64,000 bases of DNA, taken from Microbacterium lacticum (GTDB lineage: Bacteria > Actinomycetota > Actinomycetes > Actinomycetales > Microbacteriaceae). The number at the start of each line of letters is the position of its first letter. Within the stretch, counting starts at the first letter, position 1. Below are positions 1 to 9,993 of the stretch, piece by piece. Position numbers and translations under genes: made by a program. The notes under the pieces are model-generated. The model had not been told where the DNA came from. It worked only from the letters and a program-made list of their open reading frames with translations, and searched no databases. The stretch lies in the NCBI RefSeq assembly GCF_006716815.1, contig NZ_VFPS01000002.1:496001-560000 (forward strand), written 5' to 3'.

Positions 1-520
1 GCACGAGGATGCCGCGCACATCGGTGCCGAGCACGTCCTCACCGGCATCGTGCTGACCCTGGTCGTGCTCGCCGTCGGCGAGGCCGACCGTGCGGCCGTA
101 CCGCGTCACCGACACACCGAGCGAGACGATGCGGTCCTTCTCGTCGGCGCGCACGAGCTTGGGGGCCGCGAACGCGACAGAAGGGGCGGTCTCGAGGGCG
201 CCCGCGAGGCGTGCGAGGGCGTCGGGGTCCGGGATCGTGTCGTGGCTGAGCACCCAGACCGCGTCGCCGTCGAGTCGGTGCGAGCCGAGCGTCAGCGCGT
301 CGGCGAAGCTCGTGCGGCGGTCGGCGGAGATCACGGCCTCGGCGTGCGACGCGGCGGCGACGGCCTGCACCGAGGCATCCGCGTCGCACAGCACGATCGT
401 CAGGGCGTCGACAGGGCGCGACTGTGCGCGGAGCGCGGTGAGCGTCCGTTCCAGATGGATGTCGGCGGCCACGCGCCCGTCGGGGCGCACGACCAGCAGC
501 GCGTGAACTCGGGCGGGCAT
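1..520 (-). CDS. Glycosyltransferase family 2, N-terminal part (runs off the left edge)
   Basis: The frame opens at an ATG on the minus strand at 520 and stays open to the edge, giving 173 codons. The start MPARVHALLVV leads into a GT-A-like domain: a segment reading TIVLCDAD and, near residue 95, WVLSHDTIPDP in the place of a nucleotide-binding DxD region. The rest of the catalytic domain and any membrane part lie outside the window. A TAGGCT hexamer sits 9 nt before the ATG, which fits a leaderless mRNA. The gene is next to whiB on the same strand. Membrane-bound GT2 enzymes beside whiB and manA usually work on cell-wall glycans, but the substrate cannot be read here. GT2 assignment is fairly sure; specificity is unknown. 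Confidence 0.7.
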   Translation of the reverse strand, partial: MPARVHALLVVRPDGRVAADIHLERTLTALRAQSRPVDALTIVLCDADASVQAVAAASHAEAVISADRRTSFADALTLGSHRLDGDAVWVLSHDTIPDPDALARLAGALETAPSVAFAAPKLVRADEKDRIVSLGVSVTRYGRTVGLADGEHDQGQHDAGEDVLGTDVRGILV

Positions 521-618
521 GACCTGGTCAGCCTAAGCGCGCCCGCCCCGCACCCGTCCCCGCGACACGGCCGCCGCCGCAATCGTCGGTGCGTGCACGG
601 GGGCGCGCGGGCGACGGA

Positions 619-936
619 TCAGGCGCGTCGCTTGAGCTTGCGGCGCTCCCGCTCGCTGAGCCCGCCCCAGATGCCGAAGCGCTCGTCGTTCTGCAGCGCG
701 TACTCCAGGCATTGGTCGCGCACGTCGCACGTGGTGCAGATGCGCTTGGCGTCGCGAGTCGAGCCGCCCTTCTCCGGGAAGAACGCCTCGGGATCGGTCT
801 GTGCGCACAGCGCGTCGGCCTGCCAGGCCAGGGCGCTGTCCTCGTCGGTCGCGGCCGGCCGCCTGACCCCGGGAACCCCGAGGTTGACCGGATCGACGAA
901 CCAGTTCTCGGGAACTCCGGAACGGTAACCCGTCAT
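619..936 (-). CDS. whiB: WhiB-family iron-sulfur transcriptional regulator (WhiB2/WhmD-like)
   Basis: This 105-residue protein has the four cysteines of the WhiB family (C44, C67, C70, C76) that bind a [4Fe-4S] cluster, followed by the G-I-W-G-G turn at 88-92 and a basic C-terminal tail (RERRKLKRR) for DNA contact. WhiB proteins are actinobacterial regulators that usually work with the principal sigma factor, and WhiB2/WhmD types are linked to septation. I chose the ATG at 936 because GGGGAG lies 6 nt upstream. An ATG 9 codons earlier (963) is in frame but has no such site. A good promoter precedes the gene. The neighbourhood with manA and a glycosyltransferase matches the usual place of whiB2 in Actinobacteria. 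Family is certain; the WhiB2 subtype is inferred from context. Confidence 0.93.
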   Translation of the reverse strand: MTGYRSGVPENWFVDPVNLGVPGVRRPAATDEDSALAWQADALCAQTDPEAFFPEKGGSTRDAKRICTTCDVRDQCLEYALQNDERFGIWGGLSERERRKLKRRA

Positions 937-984
937 ATCGTTCTCCCCACTGATTCCCCTCACGCCGGTGCGCGTGTTCGAATA

Positions 985-1013
985 ATTACACCGCTGTCAT
1001 TCGCTCGGGTCAA
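985..1013 (-). promoter_or_regulatory. Promoter of whiB
   Basis: On the minus strand a -35 TTGACC (1008-1013) is separated by exactly 17 bp from a -10 TGTAAT (985-990). This is close to the sigma-70/SigA consensus and lies in a short AT-rich patch, unusual for this DNA. The expected start of transcription is near 978, leaving about 41 nt of leader before the ATG at 936. Confidence 0.6.
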
Positions 1014-1095
1014 GTCGCAGATCGTAAACCCTCAAGGCGTCCCTGAACCTTCACCCGCAATCCGACCGGCGTGTCGCGCCCATCGGCGCGGGGAG

Positions 1096-2274
1096 TCAGG
1101 CCTCTACGAGGGCGCCGGGCTGCGCTACGAATGCCTCGCCGGCGCCGGCGAGCACGACCTCGCGCACTCCCCCGCCGACGTACACCGCGTCGCCCGGGGC
1201 GAGCGCGACCCGCTCGTCGCCGTCTTCGACGCTCACCTCGCCCGCCGTGGCGAGCACGATCGCCGCGCCGCGGAGCTGCACGGCGACGGGGTCGCCGGCG
1301 AGCTCGACGCGTGTGAGGGCGAAGTCGGGGACGGGAGGCGCGAACTCCGCGGCAGCGCCGGTCTCCCCCGCCCTCGATGACACGGCCCGCGGGGCGACGA
1401 GCGGCGCGGGGCCGACCGTCGGGTCGAGCACCCGGAGCAGTTCGGGCACGTCGACGTGCTTGGGCGTGAGCCCGCCGCGCAGCACGTTGTCGCTGGCGGC
1501 CATGAGTTCGACGCCGAGGCCCGACTGGTAGGCGTGCAGCACGCCGGCGGGCGCGAACAGCGCCTCGCCGCGGTGGAGCACGACGAGGTTCATCAGCAGG
1601 GCGACGAAGAGCCCGCGGTCGCCGGGGAAGTCGGATGCCGCGGTGCGCAGCGCCTCGATCTCGGGCGCGAACTCGGCATCCGTCGCCCGCGCGAGATCGC
1701 CCGTGAGCTCGTCGACGTCGGCGGGGGTCGCCTCGGTGAGCGCCCACTCCAGCGCCCCGCGCACGGCCCGCTCCGGGTCATCGCCCGCGAGGAGGGCGTC
1801 GAGGCGCGTGAGCGCGGGGCCGTCGCCGAGCGCCGCGATCAGGCGGCGCGTCGCGGCGAGGTCGCGGATGCCCACGAGGGCGCGGAACTCGTCGCTCAGC
1901 GCGACGATGACCTCGGGCTTGTGGTTGTCGTCGCGGTACAGGCGATCCGCGGCATCCCGCGGGATGCCCGCCGCCTCCTCGCGGGCGAACCCTTCACGGG
2001 CCTGGGCGCGGGTGGGGTGCGCCTGGATCGACAGCGACGAGCCCGCCGCGAGCAGCTTCAGGAGGAACGGCAGCCGCGGCTCGCCGGCGGCGCTCAGCGC
2101 CGCGTCGAGCGTGCCGCCGCCGGCACCGACCACGTCGGAGGGATCGCCCGGGTGGTCGCCGTACCAGATCTCGGCCTCGGGCGACCCGGTTGGCTCCCGT
2201 CCCTGCAGGCGGGCGATCAGGTCGGTGGAGCCCCACGAGTAGTCGCGCGGGGTGTTCGAGATCGGGATGAGCAT
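1096..2274 (-). CDS. manA: Mannose-6-phosphate isomerase, class I
   Basis: This 392-residue enzyme interconverts fructose-6-phosphate and mannose-6-phosphate, the entry to GDP-mannose and mannosylated envelope glycans. The family's zinc ligands are visible: Q84 and H86 in QAHP, E121 in HKPE and H247 in VLHAY. The catalytic arginine is R266 in NVLRGGL. The length is normal for type I isomerases. A TAGGCT hexamer 6 nt before the ATG suggests a leaderless transcript. It is divergent from the glycan locus starting at 2316, so the 41-bp gap must hold both promoters. Confidence 0.95.
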   Translation of the reverse strand: MLIPISNTPRDYSWGSTDLIARLQGREPTGSPEAEIWYGDHPGDPSDVVGAGGGTLDAALSAAGEPRLPFLLKLLAAGSSLSIQAHPTRAQAREGFAREEAAGIPRDAADRLYRDDNHKPEVIVALSDEFRALVGIRDLAATRRLIAALGDGPALTRLDALLAGDDPERAVRGALEWALTEATPADVDELTGDLARATDAEFAPEIEALRTAASDFPGDRGLFVALLMNLVVLHRGEALFAPAGVLHAYQSGLGVELMAASDNVLRGGLTPKHVDVPELLRVLDPTVGPAPLVAPRAVSSRAGETGAAAEFAPPVPDFALTRVELAGDPVAVQLRGAAIVLATAGEVSVEDGDERVALAPGDAVYVGGGVREVVLAGAGEAFVAQPGALVEA

Positions 2275-2315
2275 GCCCTCAGCCTAGGACGCGCGCGCGA
2301 TAGCCTGATCTGACC

Positions 2316-3722
2316 ATGGTCGTCCACACGAAGCATCCCGTCGCGGCGCCGCCTTCGGCTCCGCTCCGCGAGACGACGGGCCACCTGCTGCTGCGCGGCT
2401 GGTGCATCTTCGTCATCGCGGCGGCCGTCGCCGGCACCTCCTGGCTGATGGCGTTCGGCCCCCTCGTCTCGGCGATCGTCGCCGTCGGCACCGGGCTCGT
2501 GTCGGGGGTGCTGTGGGTGATCCTGCGGCCCGAGGTGCAGTGGCGGCGCCTGCCCTGGTTCGCCGTCCTGTACGTCGTGTGGGCCGTGGCATCCCTCCTC
2601 TGGAGCGCGTACCCCTCGGCGACGGCGCTGACGCTGCTGCTCCTGCTCACGACGACCGTGCAGGCGATGTTCGTCGGCGCGGTGCTGACCTGGCGCGAGC
2701 TGATCCGGGCGATCGCGTCGGCGCTGAAGTGGATCCTGGGGCTGTCGATCCTGTTCGAGCTGTGGGTCTCGCTCGTCTGGGGCGGGCCGATTCTGCCCGG
2801 CTTCGTGCGGCCCGAGGCGGGCGTGCACTACGACCCGATCGTGTACTGGTCGCGCGACAACCTCTTCGACGGCGGGCGCATCCAGGGGCTGTTCGGCAAC
2901 GCGAACCCGCTCGCCTACGCGGCGCTGCTCGCGATGATCGTGTTCGCGGTGCAGTTCGCCTCGCGTGCGCCCCGGCGGACGCTGCTCGCCCTGTGGTTCC
3001 TGCTCGCCGCGTTCCTGTTCGTGCGCGCCGGGTCGGTGACGGCGTCGCTCGCGGCGGCGGCGGTCGTCGTGGTGCTCGCGGCGGTGCTGCTCATGCGCAC
3101 CACCCGTCGGCCGGGCGGGCGCACCCGGTTCTACCTCGCCTACGCCGTCGTGGCGCTCGGCGGCCTGACGACGCTCTGGCTGCTGCGGGGGAGCATCTTC
3201 TCCGCGCTCGGGCGCTCCGCCGACCTCACCGGCCGCGAGACGATCTGGGCGGCGGTGTGGGAGCGCGCCGTCGAGCATCCCTGGCACGGCTGGGGCTTCT
3301 CGACCCCGTGGGTGCCGACCGAGCCGCACTTCGACGGCTGGATCGTCGACCACGGCGAGACGGTGATGCAGGCGCACAACATGTGGCTCGACGTCTTCCT
3401 GCAGCTCGGCGCCATCGGTGTCGCGCTCATCGCCCTGACGATGCTCGCGTTCGTATGGCGCTCGTGGTTCTTCGCGGTGGACCGCCCGCGCTGGGATCTC
3501 GTGGCGACCCGGCCGTACTCGCCGATCACGCTCGTTCCGACGCTGACCGGCGCGATCCTGCTCGTGCAGGGGCTCGCCGAGTCCGCGCCGCTGCTCGGCT
3601 GGGGCTGGCTGTTCCTCGTCATGCTGGCGTTCAAGATCAAGCAGGCGCCGCTCGTCGGCCGCGGCGCGTCGGAGCAGCGGCTCGTCGGGGAACAGGGCGA
3701 GTGGGAGCGGGCTCCGCGATGA
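2316..3722 (+). CDS. O-antigen ligase/polymerase-like membrane protein (Wzy_C family), copy 1
   Basis: The 468-residue protein is mostly hydrophobic, with about ten to twelve predicted membrane segments from residue 30 on and a large extracytoplasmic loop. That loop holds GLFGNANPLAYAAL near residue 195 and H-N-M-W-L near 355, the landmarks of the Wzy_C/O-antigen ligase family, which joins or polymerises lipid-linked glycans outside the membrane. TAGCCT lies 9 nt before the ATG, so a leaderless mRNA is likely. It overlaps the next gene by 4 bp (ATGA), and that gene encodes a second member of the same family. Polymerase or ligase cannot be separated from sequence alone. Confidence 0.8.
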   Translation: MVVHTKHPVAAPPSAPLRETTGHLLLRGWCIFVIAAAVAGTSWLMAFGPLVSAIVAVGTGLVSGVLWVILRPEVQWRRLPWFAVLYVVWAVASLLWSAYPSATALTLLLLLTTTVQAMFVGAVLTWRELIRAIASALKWILGLSILFELWVSLVWGGPILPGFVRPEAGVHYDPIVYWSRDNLFDGGRIQGLFGNANPLAYAALLAMIVFAVQFASRAPRRTLLALWFLLAAFLFVRAGSVTASLAAAAVVVVLAAVLLMRTTRRPGGRTRFYLAYAVVALGGLTTLWLLRGSIFSALGRSADLTGRETIWAAVWERAVEHPWHGWGFSTPWVPTEPHFDGWIVDHGETVMQAHNMWLDVFLQLGAIGVALIALTMLAFVWRSWFFAVDRPRWDLVATRPYSPITLVPTLTGAILLVQGLAESAPLLGWGWLFLVMLAFKIKQAPLVGRGASEQRLVGEQGEWERAPR

Positions 3723-5062
3723 CGTCGGATGCCGGTGCGCCGGGCCGCTCCGGTGCGCACGGCGTCGCGGGTGCGCTCGAGCGCCTCGCGGCCTCGGCCG
3801 ACTTCGCGCGGGCGTTCACGCTGACCGTATTCGCGACGCTCGTCGGGACGCACCTGATCGTCGCGGTGGCGGGTATCGTCACCCTCCGGACGATCATCGC
3901 GGGCCTGTGCGTCGTCGCCATCGGCATCCTCGTCGCACGCCGCGAGGAGATCTCGTTCCTCCGGCTCGTGCCGACGACGCTCCTGATGTTCACGACCTGG
4001 GCGTTCGCGAGCGTGTTCTGGAGCACCGATGCGTTCTCGAGCTTCTGGCGGTGGACGGCCATGGCGGCCGTGGCTCTCCTCGCCGTCACCATCGGGCACG
4101 TGCGCGACACGCTGCAGACCGTACGGGCGCTCGGCGACGTGCTCCGGGCCGCGCTGTCGGTCTCACTCGTGCTCGAGGTGCTGAGCGGGATCATCTTCGA
4201 CACGCCGCTGCGCTTTCTCGGCATCCAGGGCAACATCGCCTCGTTCGGACCGATCCAGGGCATCTTCGGCACGCGCAACATGCTGGGGTTCGTCGCGGTG
4301 GTGGCGCTCATCACCTTCGCGGTCGAGATGCGCACCCACTCGGTGCGGCCCGGGGTCGCGGTGTTCTCGCTGTCGCTCGGCGCGGCGCTGGGGCTCTTGT
4401 CGGCGTCGCCGACGGTGCTGGTGCTCGCGGTCGTGGTGGGGGCGGCGACCGCCGTGCTCACCCTCGTGCGGGCGGTGCCGGCGGCGCAGCGCACGCGCGT
4501 GCAGTGGACGGTGGGAGCCGTCGTCGCCGTGGCATCCGTGGTGGTGTATCTGCAGCGCGCGCGCATCATCGACCTGCTCGGCGCGAAGGACGATCTGGCG
4601 ATGCGGTCGAACCTGTGGGCGATGGCGCGGTACTTCTCGGCGCGGCGGCCCGTGCAGGGGTGGGGCTGGTTCGGGTCGTGGGATGTCTCCGAGCAGCCGT
4701 TCGCCTCGATCAACCAGCTGCTGTCGCAGCGGCACACGACGGCGCTCAACGCGTACGTCGACGTACAGCTGCAGCTCGGCTGGGTGGGGGTGCTGCTCGT
4801 GTGCGCGTTCGGCGGGCTCGCCCTCGTGCGGTCGTGGGTCGACGCGAGCCAGCGGCGCTCGGTGGTGTACGCGTGGACGCCGCTGATGGTGATCACCCTC
4901 GCCGTGACGAGCGTGTTCGAGTCGGTGGCGCTGTTCGGGCTCGGCTGGCTGCTGCTCGTGCTGTGCGCGGTGCGCGCCGGTCAGTCGCGGGGGTGGCGGG
5001 AGCGGCTGGGGGCGGGCGGCCCGCCGGCGACGGGCACGATCCCGACACTTCCGCCGGGGTAG
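3719..5062 (+). CDS. O-antigen ligase/polymerase-like membrane protein (Wzy_C family), copy 2
   Basis: This 447-residue polytopic membrane protein has the same layout as its upstream neighbour. It carries the family landmark GIFGTRNMLGFVAV near residue 182 and an extracytoplasmic RHTTALNAYVDVQLQLG segment near 335. The ATG overlaps the stop of the preceding gene (ATGA), so the two are probably translated together. Two tandem Wzy_C proteins suggest that one polymerises and the other ligates, or that they serve two different glycans; this is inference. Confidence 0.78.
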   Translation: MTSDAGAPGRSGAHGVAGALERLAASADFARAFTLTVFATLVGTHLIVAVAGIVTLRTIIAGLCVVAIGILVARREEISFLRLVPTTLLMFTTWAFASVFWSTDAFSSFWRWTAMAAVALLAVTIGHVRDTLQTVRALGDVLRAALSVSLVLEVLSGIIFDTPLRFLGIQGNIASFGPIQGIFGTRNMLGFVAVVALITFAVEMRTHSVRPGVAVFSLSLGAALGLLSASPTVLVLAVVVGAATAVLTLVRAVPAAQRTRVQWTVGAVVAVASVVVYLQRARIIDLLGAKDDLAMRSNLWAMARYFSARRPVQGWGWFGSWDVSEQPFASINQLLSQRHTTALNAYVDVQLQLGWVGVLLVCAFGGLALVRSWVDASQRRSVVYAWTPLMVITLAVTSVFESVALFGLGWLLLVLCAVRAGQSRGWRERLGAGGPPATGTIPTLPPG

Positions 5063-5074
5063 AATCGCCTGGTC

Positions 5075-6091
5075 ATGACGCTCCCCACTTCTCCGCGCCC
5101 TGCTTCGCGTGACGCGCCCTCCGCCGCGCCGTTCGAACCGTCGAGCGCGACGATCGCGGTCGTCACGTTCAACCGCTCGGCACTGCTGACGCGGCTGCTC
5201 GACTCGATCGTCGCGATGGACCCGAAGCCCGGGCACGTCGTCATCGTCGACAACGCGTCGACCGACGACACCACCGAGGTCGTCGAGTCGTACCGCGAGC
5301 GGATCGGCGCGTCCGGAACCGAGATCGTCTACCGGCGCCTCGACACGAACACCGGCGGGTCGGGCGGGTTCAGCGAGGGCATGCGCATCGCCTACGAGCT
5401 GGGGTCGACCTGGATCTGGGTGATGGACGACGACGTCGAGGTCATGCCCGACGGGCTCGCGCGCATGGGCGCGTGGGCGCCGCGGTTCAAATCGATCCAG
5501 GGCCGGCGCTACGACTTCGACGGCAGCGAGTTCTACTGGCAGTACCGCATAGCCGAGCGTCTCGGCATCCCGATCCCGTTCGCGCCGAGCGGCTTCGACG
5601 CGTCGGGCTACAAGGAGATGAATTCGGGCTGCTTCGAGGGGATGTTCATCCACCGCGACATCGTCGGCCGGATCGGCCTGCCCGACCCGCGGTTCTTCAT
5701 CTACTGGGACGACCAGACCTACGGCTGGCTCGCCTCCCGGGTGACGACGTCGGTGATCGTGAACGAGTTCGTGCTGCGCCGCACGCGCGAGATCAAGCAG
5801 TGGGACATGGGCATCCGCCACATGAACGCGTCATCGGATGCCTACCGGTACTACATCATGCGCAACCGCGCCCTCATCAAGCAGTACTACCGCGCAGCCG
5901 GCGTCTACCACCCGGTGGCGTTCGGCCTCGGCACCGCCCTCACCTTCGGCAAGGAGCTCATCCGCCTGCTGTTCGTGGAGCGGAAGGTGTCGGGCACCTC
6001 GAACCTCTTCCGCGGGCTGCGCGACGGCCGCAAGATCGCCCGGGACCGCGACTGGCAGCCGATGCCGGCGCTCGTGGGCGCCGAGGGCTGA
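5075..6091 (+). CDS. Family 2 glycosyltransferase, GlfT1-like (galactofuranosyltransferase candidate)
   Basis: The 338-residue cytoplasmic enzyme has a GT-A fold: IAVVTFNRSALL near residue 28, IVDNASTDDT near 57, the TNTGGSGGF stretch near 93 and a D-D-D metal-binding motif in WVMDDDVEV near 115. TNTGG(S/A)GGF followed by a D-D-D is typical of actinobacterial galactofuranosyl- and rhamnosyltransferases such as GlfT1. W-D-D-Q near 213 could hold the catalytic base. TAGAAT lies 9 nt before the ATG, so it can be transcribed on its own. A second enzyme of this type lies at 23084-24034, and glf is nearby, which supports a UDP-galactofuranose donor. Donor and acceptor are inferred. Confidence 0.75.
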   Translation: MTLPTSPRPASRDAPSAAPFEPSSATIAVVTFNRSALLTRLLDSIVAMDPKPGHVVIVDNASTDDTTEVVESYRERIGASGTEIVYRRLDTNTGGSGGFSEGMRIAYELGSTWIWVMDDDVEVMPDGLARMGAWAPRFKSIQGRRYDFDGSEFYWQYRIAERLGIPIPFAPSGFDASGYKEMNSGCFEGMFIHRDIVGRIGLPDPRFFIYWDDQTYGWLASRVTTSVIVNEFVLRRTREIKQWDMGIRHMNASSDAYRYYIMRNRALIKQYYRAAGVYHPVAFGLGTALTFGKELIRLLFVERKVSGTSNLFRGLRDGRKIARDRDWQPMPALVGAEG

Positions 6092-6110
6092 GGTCCGAGC
6101 GGGCGGCGAC

Positions 6111-6851
6111 TCAGCGGTTATAGTCGGCGTTGTAGGCGTCGAGGACGTCCGAGATCGGGGCATCCAGCTTCAGCGCGCCCTTGTCGAGGTAGAGGCCTCG
6201 CGTGCAGAAGCGGCGCAGGTCTTTCTCGTTATGGCTGACGAAGAACAACGTGCGACCTTCGGCGAGGAGCTCGTCGATGCGGCGATAGCACTTCTCGCGG
6301 AACGCCTTGTCGCCGACCGCGAGCACCTCGTCGACGAGAAGGATCGGCTCGTCGAGCTGCGAGACGACGGAGAAGGCGAGGCGCACCTTCATGCCGCTCG
6401 AGAGGTGCTTGTAGGGAGTCTCGACGAAGTCGTCGAGCTCGGCGAACGCGATGATGTCGTCGAAACGGCGAGCGATCGCCGTCTTCGACATGCCGTGGAG
6501 GCCCGCGGTCAGACGGACGTTCTCCCGTACGGTCAGGTCGCCGACGAAGCCGCCGGTGATCTCGATGAGCGGTGCCACTCCCCCGTGGACGGTGACCGAT
6601 CCCTCGTCGGGCAGCAGGACGCCCGCGACAAGTTTCAGCAGCGTGGACTTCCCCTGTCCGTTGCGACCGACGATGCCGATCGCCTCGCCCTGGGCGACGT
6701 CGAACGTCACGTGGCGGAGGGCCCAGAACGCTCCCGGCCGCATGCGCCGCGCCGACCCTCCGAACAGATCCTTCAGGGTCCGACCACCGCGCCGACGACG
6801 GCGGAAGCGCACGCCGAGGTCGTCGACGCGGATGGCGAATTCCTCCCTCAT
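6111..6851 (-). CDS. wzt: Polysaccharide ABC exporter, ATP-binding subunit (Wzt-like), pair 1
   Basis: The 246-residue ATPase has a Walker A GRNGQGKST near residue 65, the signature LSSGM near 150 and a Walker B ILLVDEVLAVGD near 170, then a switch histidine in FVSHNEKD. It ends shortly after the nucleotide-binding domain, so it lacks the C-terminal glycan-binding domain of long Wzt proteins and belongs with short types such as TagH or RfbE. A GGAG lies just before the ATG, and the start overlaps the stop of the permease gene by one base (TGATG). It exports a lipid-linked glycan together with the permease. Confidence 0.9.
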   Translation of the reverse strand: MREEFAIRVDDLGVRFRRRRRGGRTLKDLFGGSARRMRPGAFWALRHVTFDVAQGEAIGIVGRNGQGKSTLLKLVAGVLLPDEGSVTVHGGVAPLIEITGGFVGDLTVRENVRLTAGLHGMSKTAIARRFDDIIAFAELDDFVETPYKHLSSGMKVRLAFSVVSQLDEPILLVDEVLAVGDKAFREKCYRRIDELLAEGRTLFFVSHNEKDLRRFCTRGLYLDKGALKLDAPISDVLDAYNADYNR

Positions 6852-7651
6852 CACAGCTCCTTCAGCACCGACGGCTCGAGGCGCCGGAAGACGAGAGCGC
6901 CGAGCACGAGGAAGGCCAGCGACATCGCCGCGGCGACGGACACCGCGAGCGGGTTCCATTCCTCGGGGAACATACCGGATCGGTAGAGCGTGAAGATTCC
7001 CGAGAGGGGGTTGAAGAGGGCGATCTCGTGGAAGGGCGAGGGGAGGTCGGAAAGTCCGTAGATGATGGGCGACGCATAGAAGAGGGCGCGGAGGATGAGC
7101 CGGGTGGTCCGCTCCAGGTCGCCCCACAGTGCGCACAGCGGCGCCACCAGCAGGCCGAGGCCGACGAGCAGCACCGCCTGCAGCACGATGCCGAGCGGGA
7201 AGAGCAGGATGAGCGGGTTCCACTGCACGCGGGGCTGCGCGAACAGCGCGAAGAGAATGAGAACGGGGATCGAGAAGAGGAACTCGATGCCCTTGCTGAG
7301 GACGATACGGCCCACCCAGATGGAGCGTGGGATGGCCGTGGAGCGGACGAGCTTGGCATCCTTCCGGAACGCCTTCGTGAAGTCGATGACCGATGCGTTG
7401 AACCATACCCAGGGGAGAAGCCCGACGAGCAGGAACACGATGTACGGCTCGCCGCCGATGCCGTCGCGCTGGAAGATCAGCGTGAACACGAACCAGTAGA
7501 TCGCGCTCATCACGAGCGGATCGAGGATCGACCACAGATAGCCGAGCGCGCTGGTCGAGTAGCGCACCTTGAGGTCGCGCGCCGACAACAACCACAGCGA
7601 GTGGAGGTTGCGCCGGGCGGAGCCTGGGGCGCCGACGACGGCGGTGGTCAC
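6851..7651 (-). CDS. wzm: Polysaccharide ABC exporter, permease subunit (Wzm-like), pair 1
   Basis: This 266-residue ABC-2 type permease has about six membrane segments. Its cytoplasmic N-terminal part reads LSARDLKVRYSTSALGYLW, a stretch shared by Wzm/TagG/RfbA proteins. It forms the channel half of the exporter with the ATPase encoded directly downstream and most likely carries a galactan or other undecaprenyl-linked glycan made by the neighbouring transferases. Glf lies just upstream in the same direction (25 bp gap), so glf-wzm-wzt reads as one operon for synthesis and export of a galactofuranose polymer. Confidence 0.9.
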   Translation of the reverse strand: MTTAVVGAPGSARRNLHSLWLLSARDLKVRYSTSALGYLWSILDPLVMSAIYWFVFTLIFQRDGIGGEPYIVFLLVGLLPWVWFNASVIDFTKAFRKDAKLVRSTAIPRSIWVGRIVLSKGIEFLFSIPVLILFALFAQPRVQWNPLILLFPLGIVLQAVLLVGLGLLVAPLCALWGDLERTTRLILRALFYASPIIYGLSDLPSPFHEIALFNPLSGIFTLYRSGMFPEEWNPLAVSVAAAMSLAFLVLGALVFRRLEPSVLKEL

Positions 7652-7675
7652 GGGTTCGAGTCTATGAGGTGCGCG

Positions 7676-8887
<1,212 letters not shown>

Positions 8888-9058
8888 GCCCACGGCGTCA
8901 CGGACGAATTCACGGGGCGCCATCGGTCAGCGGGCCTGCAGTCCGTCGAGTGTGTGAAACCTGCCCGGATAGACTCTTTCCATCAGGCTGACGCTGGCGA
9001 GATCACACCGCCCCGACCGCTTCCTCGCTCCCCAAGGCGCCATCGAGAGGGCAGACGC

Positions 9059-9952
9059 ATGACCGACACGATCGATGTGATGCTGCCGTACTTCGGCGAC
9101 AGCGCCCACTTCAGGCTGGCGGTGCAGAGCGTTCTTTCGCAGACATTCACGCGGTTCCGTCTCGTCTGCGTAGAGGACGCGAGCCCGGAAGGCGATGCCG
9201 GAGAGTGGATCGATTCGCTCCACGATCCACGTGTCGTCCACGTGCGCAACGAGCGCAATCTCGGCGTCGCCGGAAACTTCACGCTGTGCCTCGCGCTCGT
9301 CGAAGCCGATCACTTCGTGATGATGGGCAGTGATGACCTCATGCTCCCAAACCATCTCGAAGTCCTCGACGCTGCTCGCAGGCGCTACCCCGAGGCGGAT
9401 CTCATCCAGACGCGCGTGGAGATCATCGACGACGAAGGACGGCCGTCTCGTCCGCTCCCCGACATCGTCAAAGCAGCGCTCCGTCCACGCACGAGGCGGC
9501 GCGACAGAGAACTGCAGGGCGAGTCCTTCGCGTCCAGCCTCACGCGCGCCGACTGGGCCTACTTCCCTTCGCTCCTCTGGCGGACCGAACGAGCACGCCG
9601 TCTGGGCTTCGATCAGCGCTACGCGATCGCGCTCGACCTCGGCCTGATCCTCGATATCGCTCTCGACGGTGGCCGAATGGTCATCCTCGACCCCCTCACC
9701 TTCCGGTACCGTCGCCACCGCGCATCCGCGTCGATGGCGGCGGCGCGTACGGGCGAGCGGTTCGCGCAGGAAAGAGAGTTCTTCCTCGCATACGCGCTCA
9801 GATTCCAAGAACACGGGTGGACTCGGGCAGCCCGAATCGCTCGCCATCACGTCGTGTCGCGCCTCAACGCGGCGAGCGAGGTTCCCGGAGCCCTCCTCCA
9901 CCATCGCGATGGTGGAGGAGCGTCTAGGCTTCTCTCCCATGCTTTCCGGTGA
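9059..9952 (+). CDS. Family 2 glycosyltransferase
   Basis: The 297-residue protein starts with a GT-A domain: MLPYFGD near residue 8, VQSVLSQTFTRFRLVCVEDAS from about 22, and an S-D-D metal-binding motif in MMGSDDLM near 88. A basic C-terminal part (YRRHRASASM near 220) is typical of GT2 enzymes acting on lipid-linked acceptors. I chose the ATG at 9059 because GAGAGG lies upstream; the open frame runs further 5' without conserved sequence. A 28-bp perfect palindrome falls inside the last codons (9893-9920), so the C-terminus is odd. It has none of the GGATGCC heptamers common elsewhere. Substrate unknown. Confidence 0.75.
   Translation: MTDTIDVMLPYFGDSAHFRLAVQSVLSQTFTRFRLVCVEDASPEGDAGEWIDSLHDPRVVHVRNERNLGVAGNFTLCLALVEADHFVMMGSDDLMLPNHLEVLDAARRRYPEADLIQTRVEIIDDEGRPSRPLPDIVKAALRPRTRRRDRELQGESFASSLTRADWAYFPSLLWRTERARRLGFDQRYAIALDLGLILDIALDGGRMVILDPLTFRYRRHRASASMAAARTGERFAQEREFFLAYALRFQEHGWTRAARIARHHVVSRLNAASEVPGALLHHRDGGGASRLLSHAFR
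9893..9920. terminator. 28-bp perfect palindrome in the 3' end of the glycosyltransferase gene
   Basis: CTCCTCCACCATCG at 9893-9906 is followed at once by its exact reverse complement to 9920. The stem lies between two convergent genes and would fold in RNA from either strand, so a bidirectional terminator is the simplest reading. It sits about 11 codons before the stop of the plus-strand gene. No U-run follows. Confidence 0.5.
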
Positions 9953-9957
9953 CCCGC

Positions 9958-9977
9958 CCGGTCGGTCGACCGACCGG
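9958..9977. terminator. 20-bp perfect palindrome between convergent genes
   Basis: CCGGTCGGTCGACCGACCGG is a perfect 20-bp palindrome in the 41-bp gap between the convergent stops at 9952 and 9994. With the 28-bp palindrome just upstream it probably ends transcription from both sides. A protein-binding site cannot be excluded. Confidence 0.45.
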
Positions 9978-9993
9978 TCATCGGCATTGCGCT

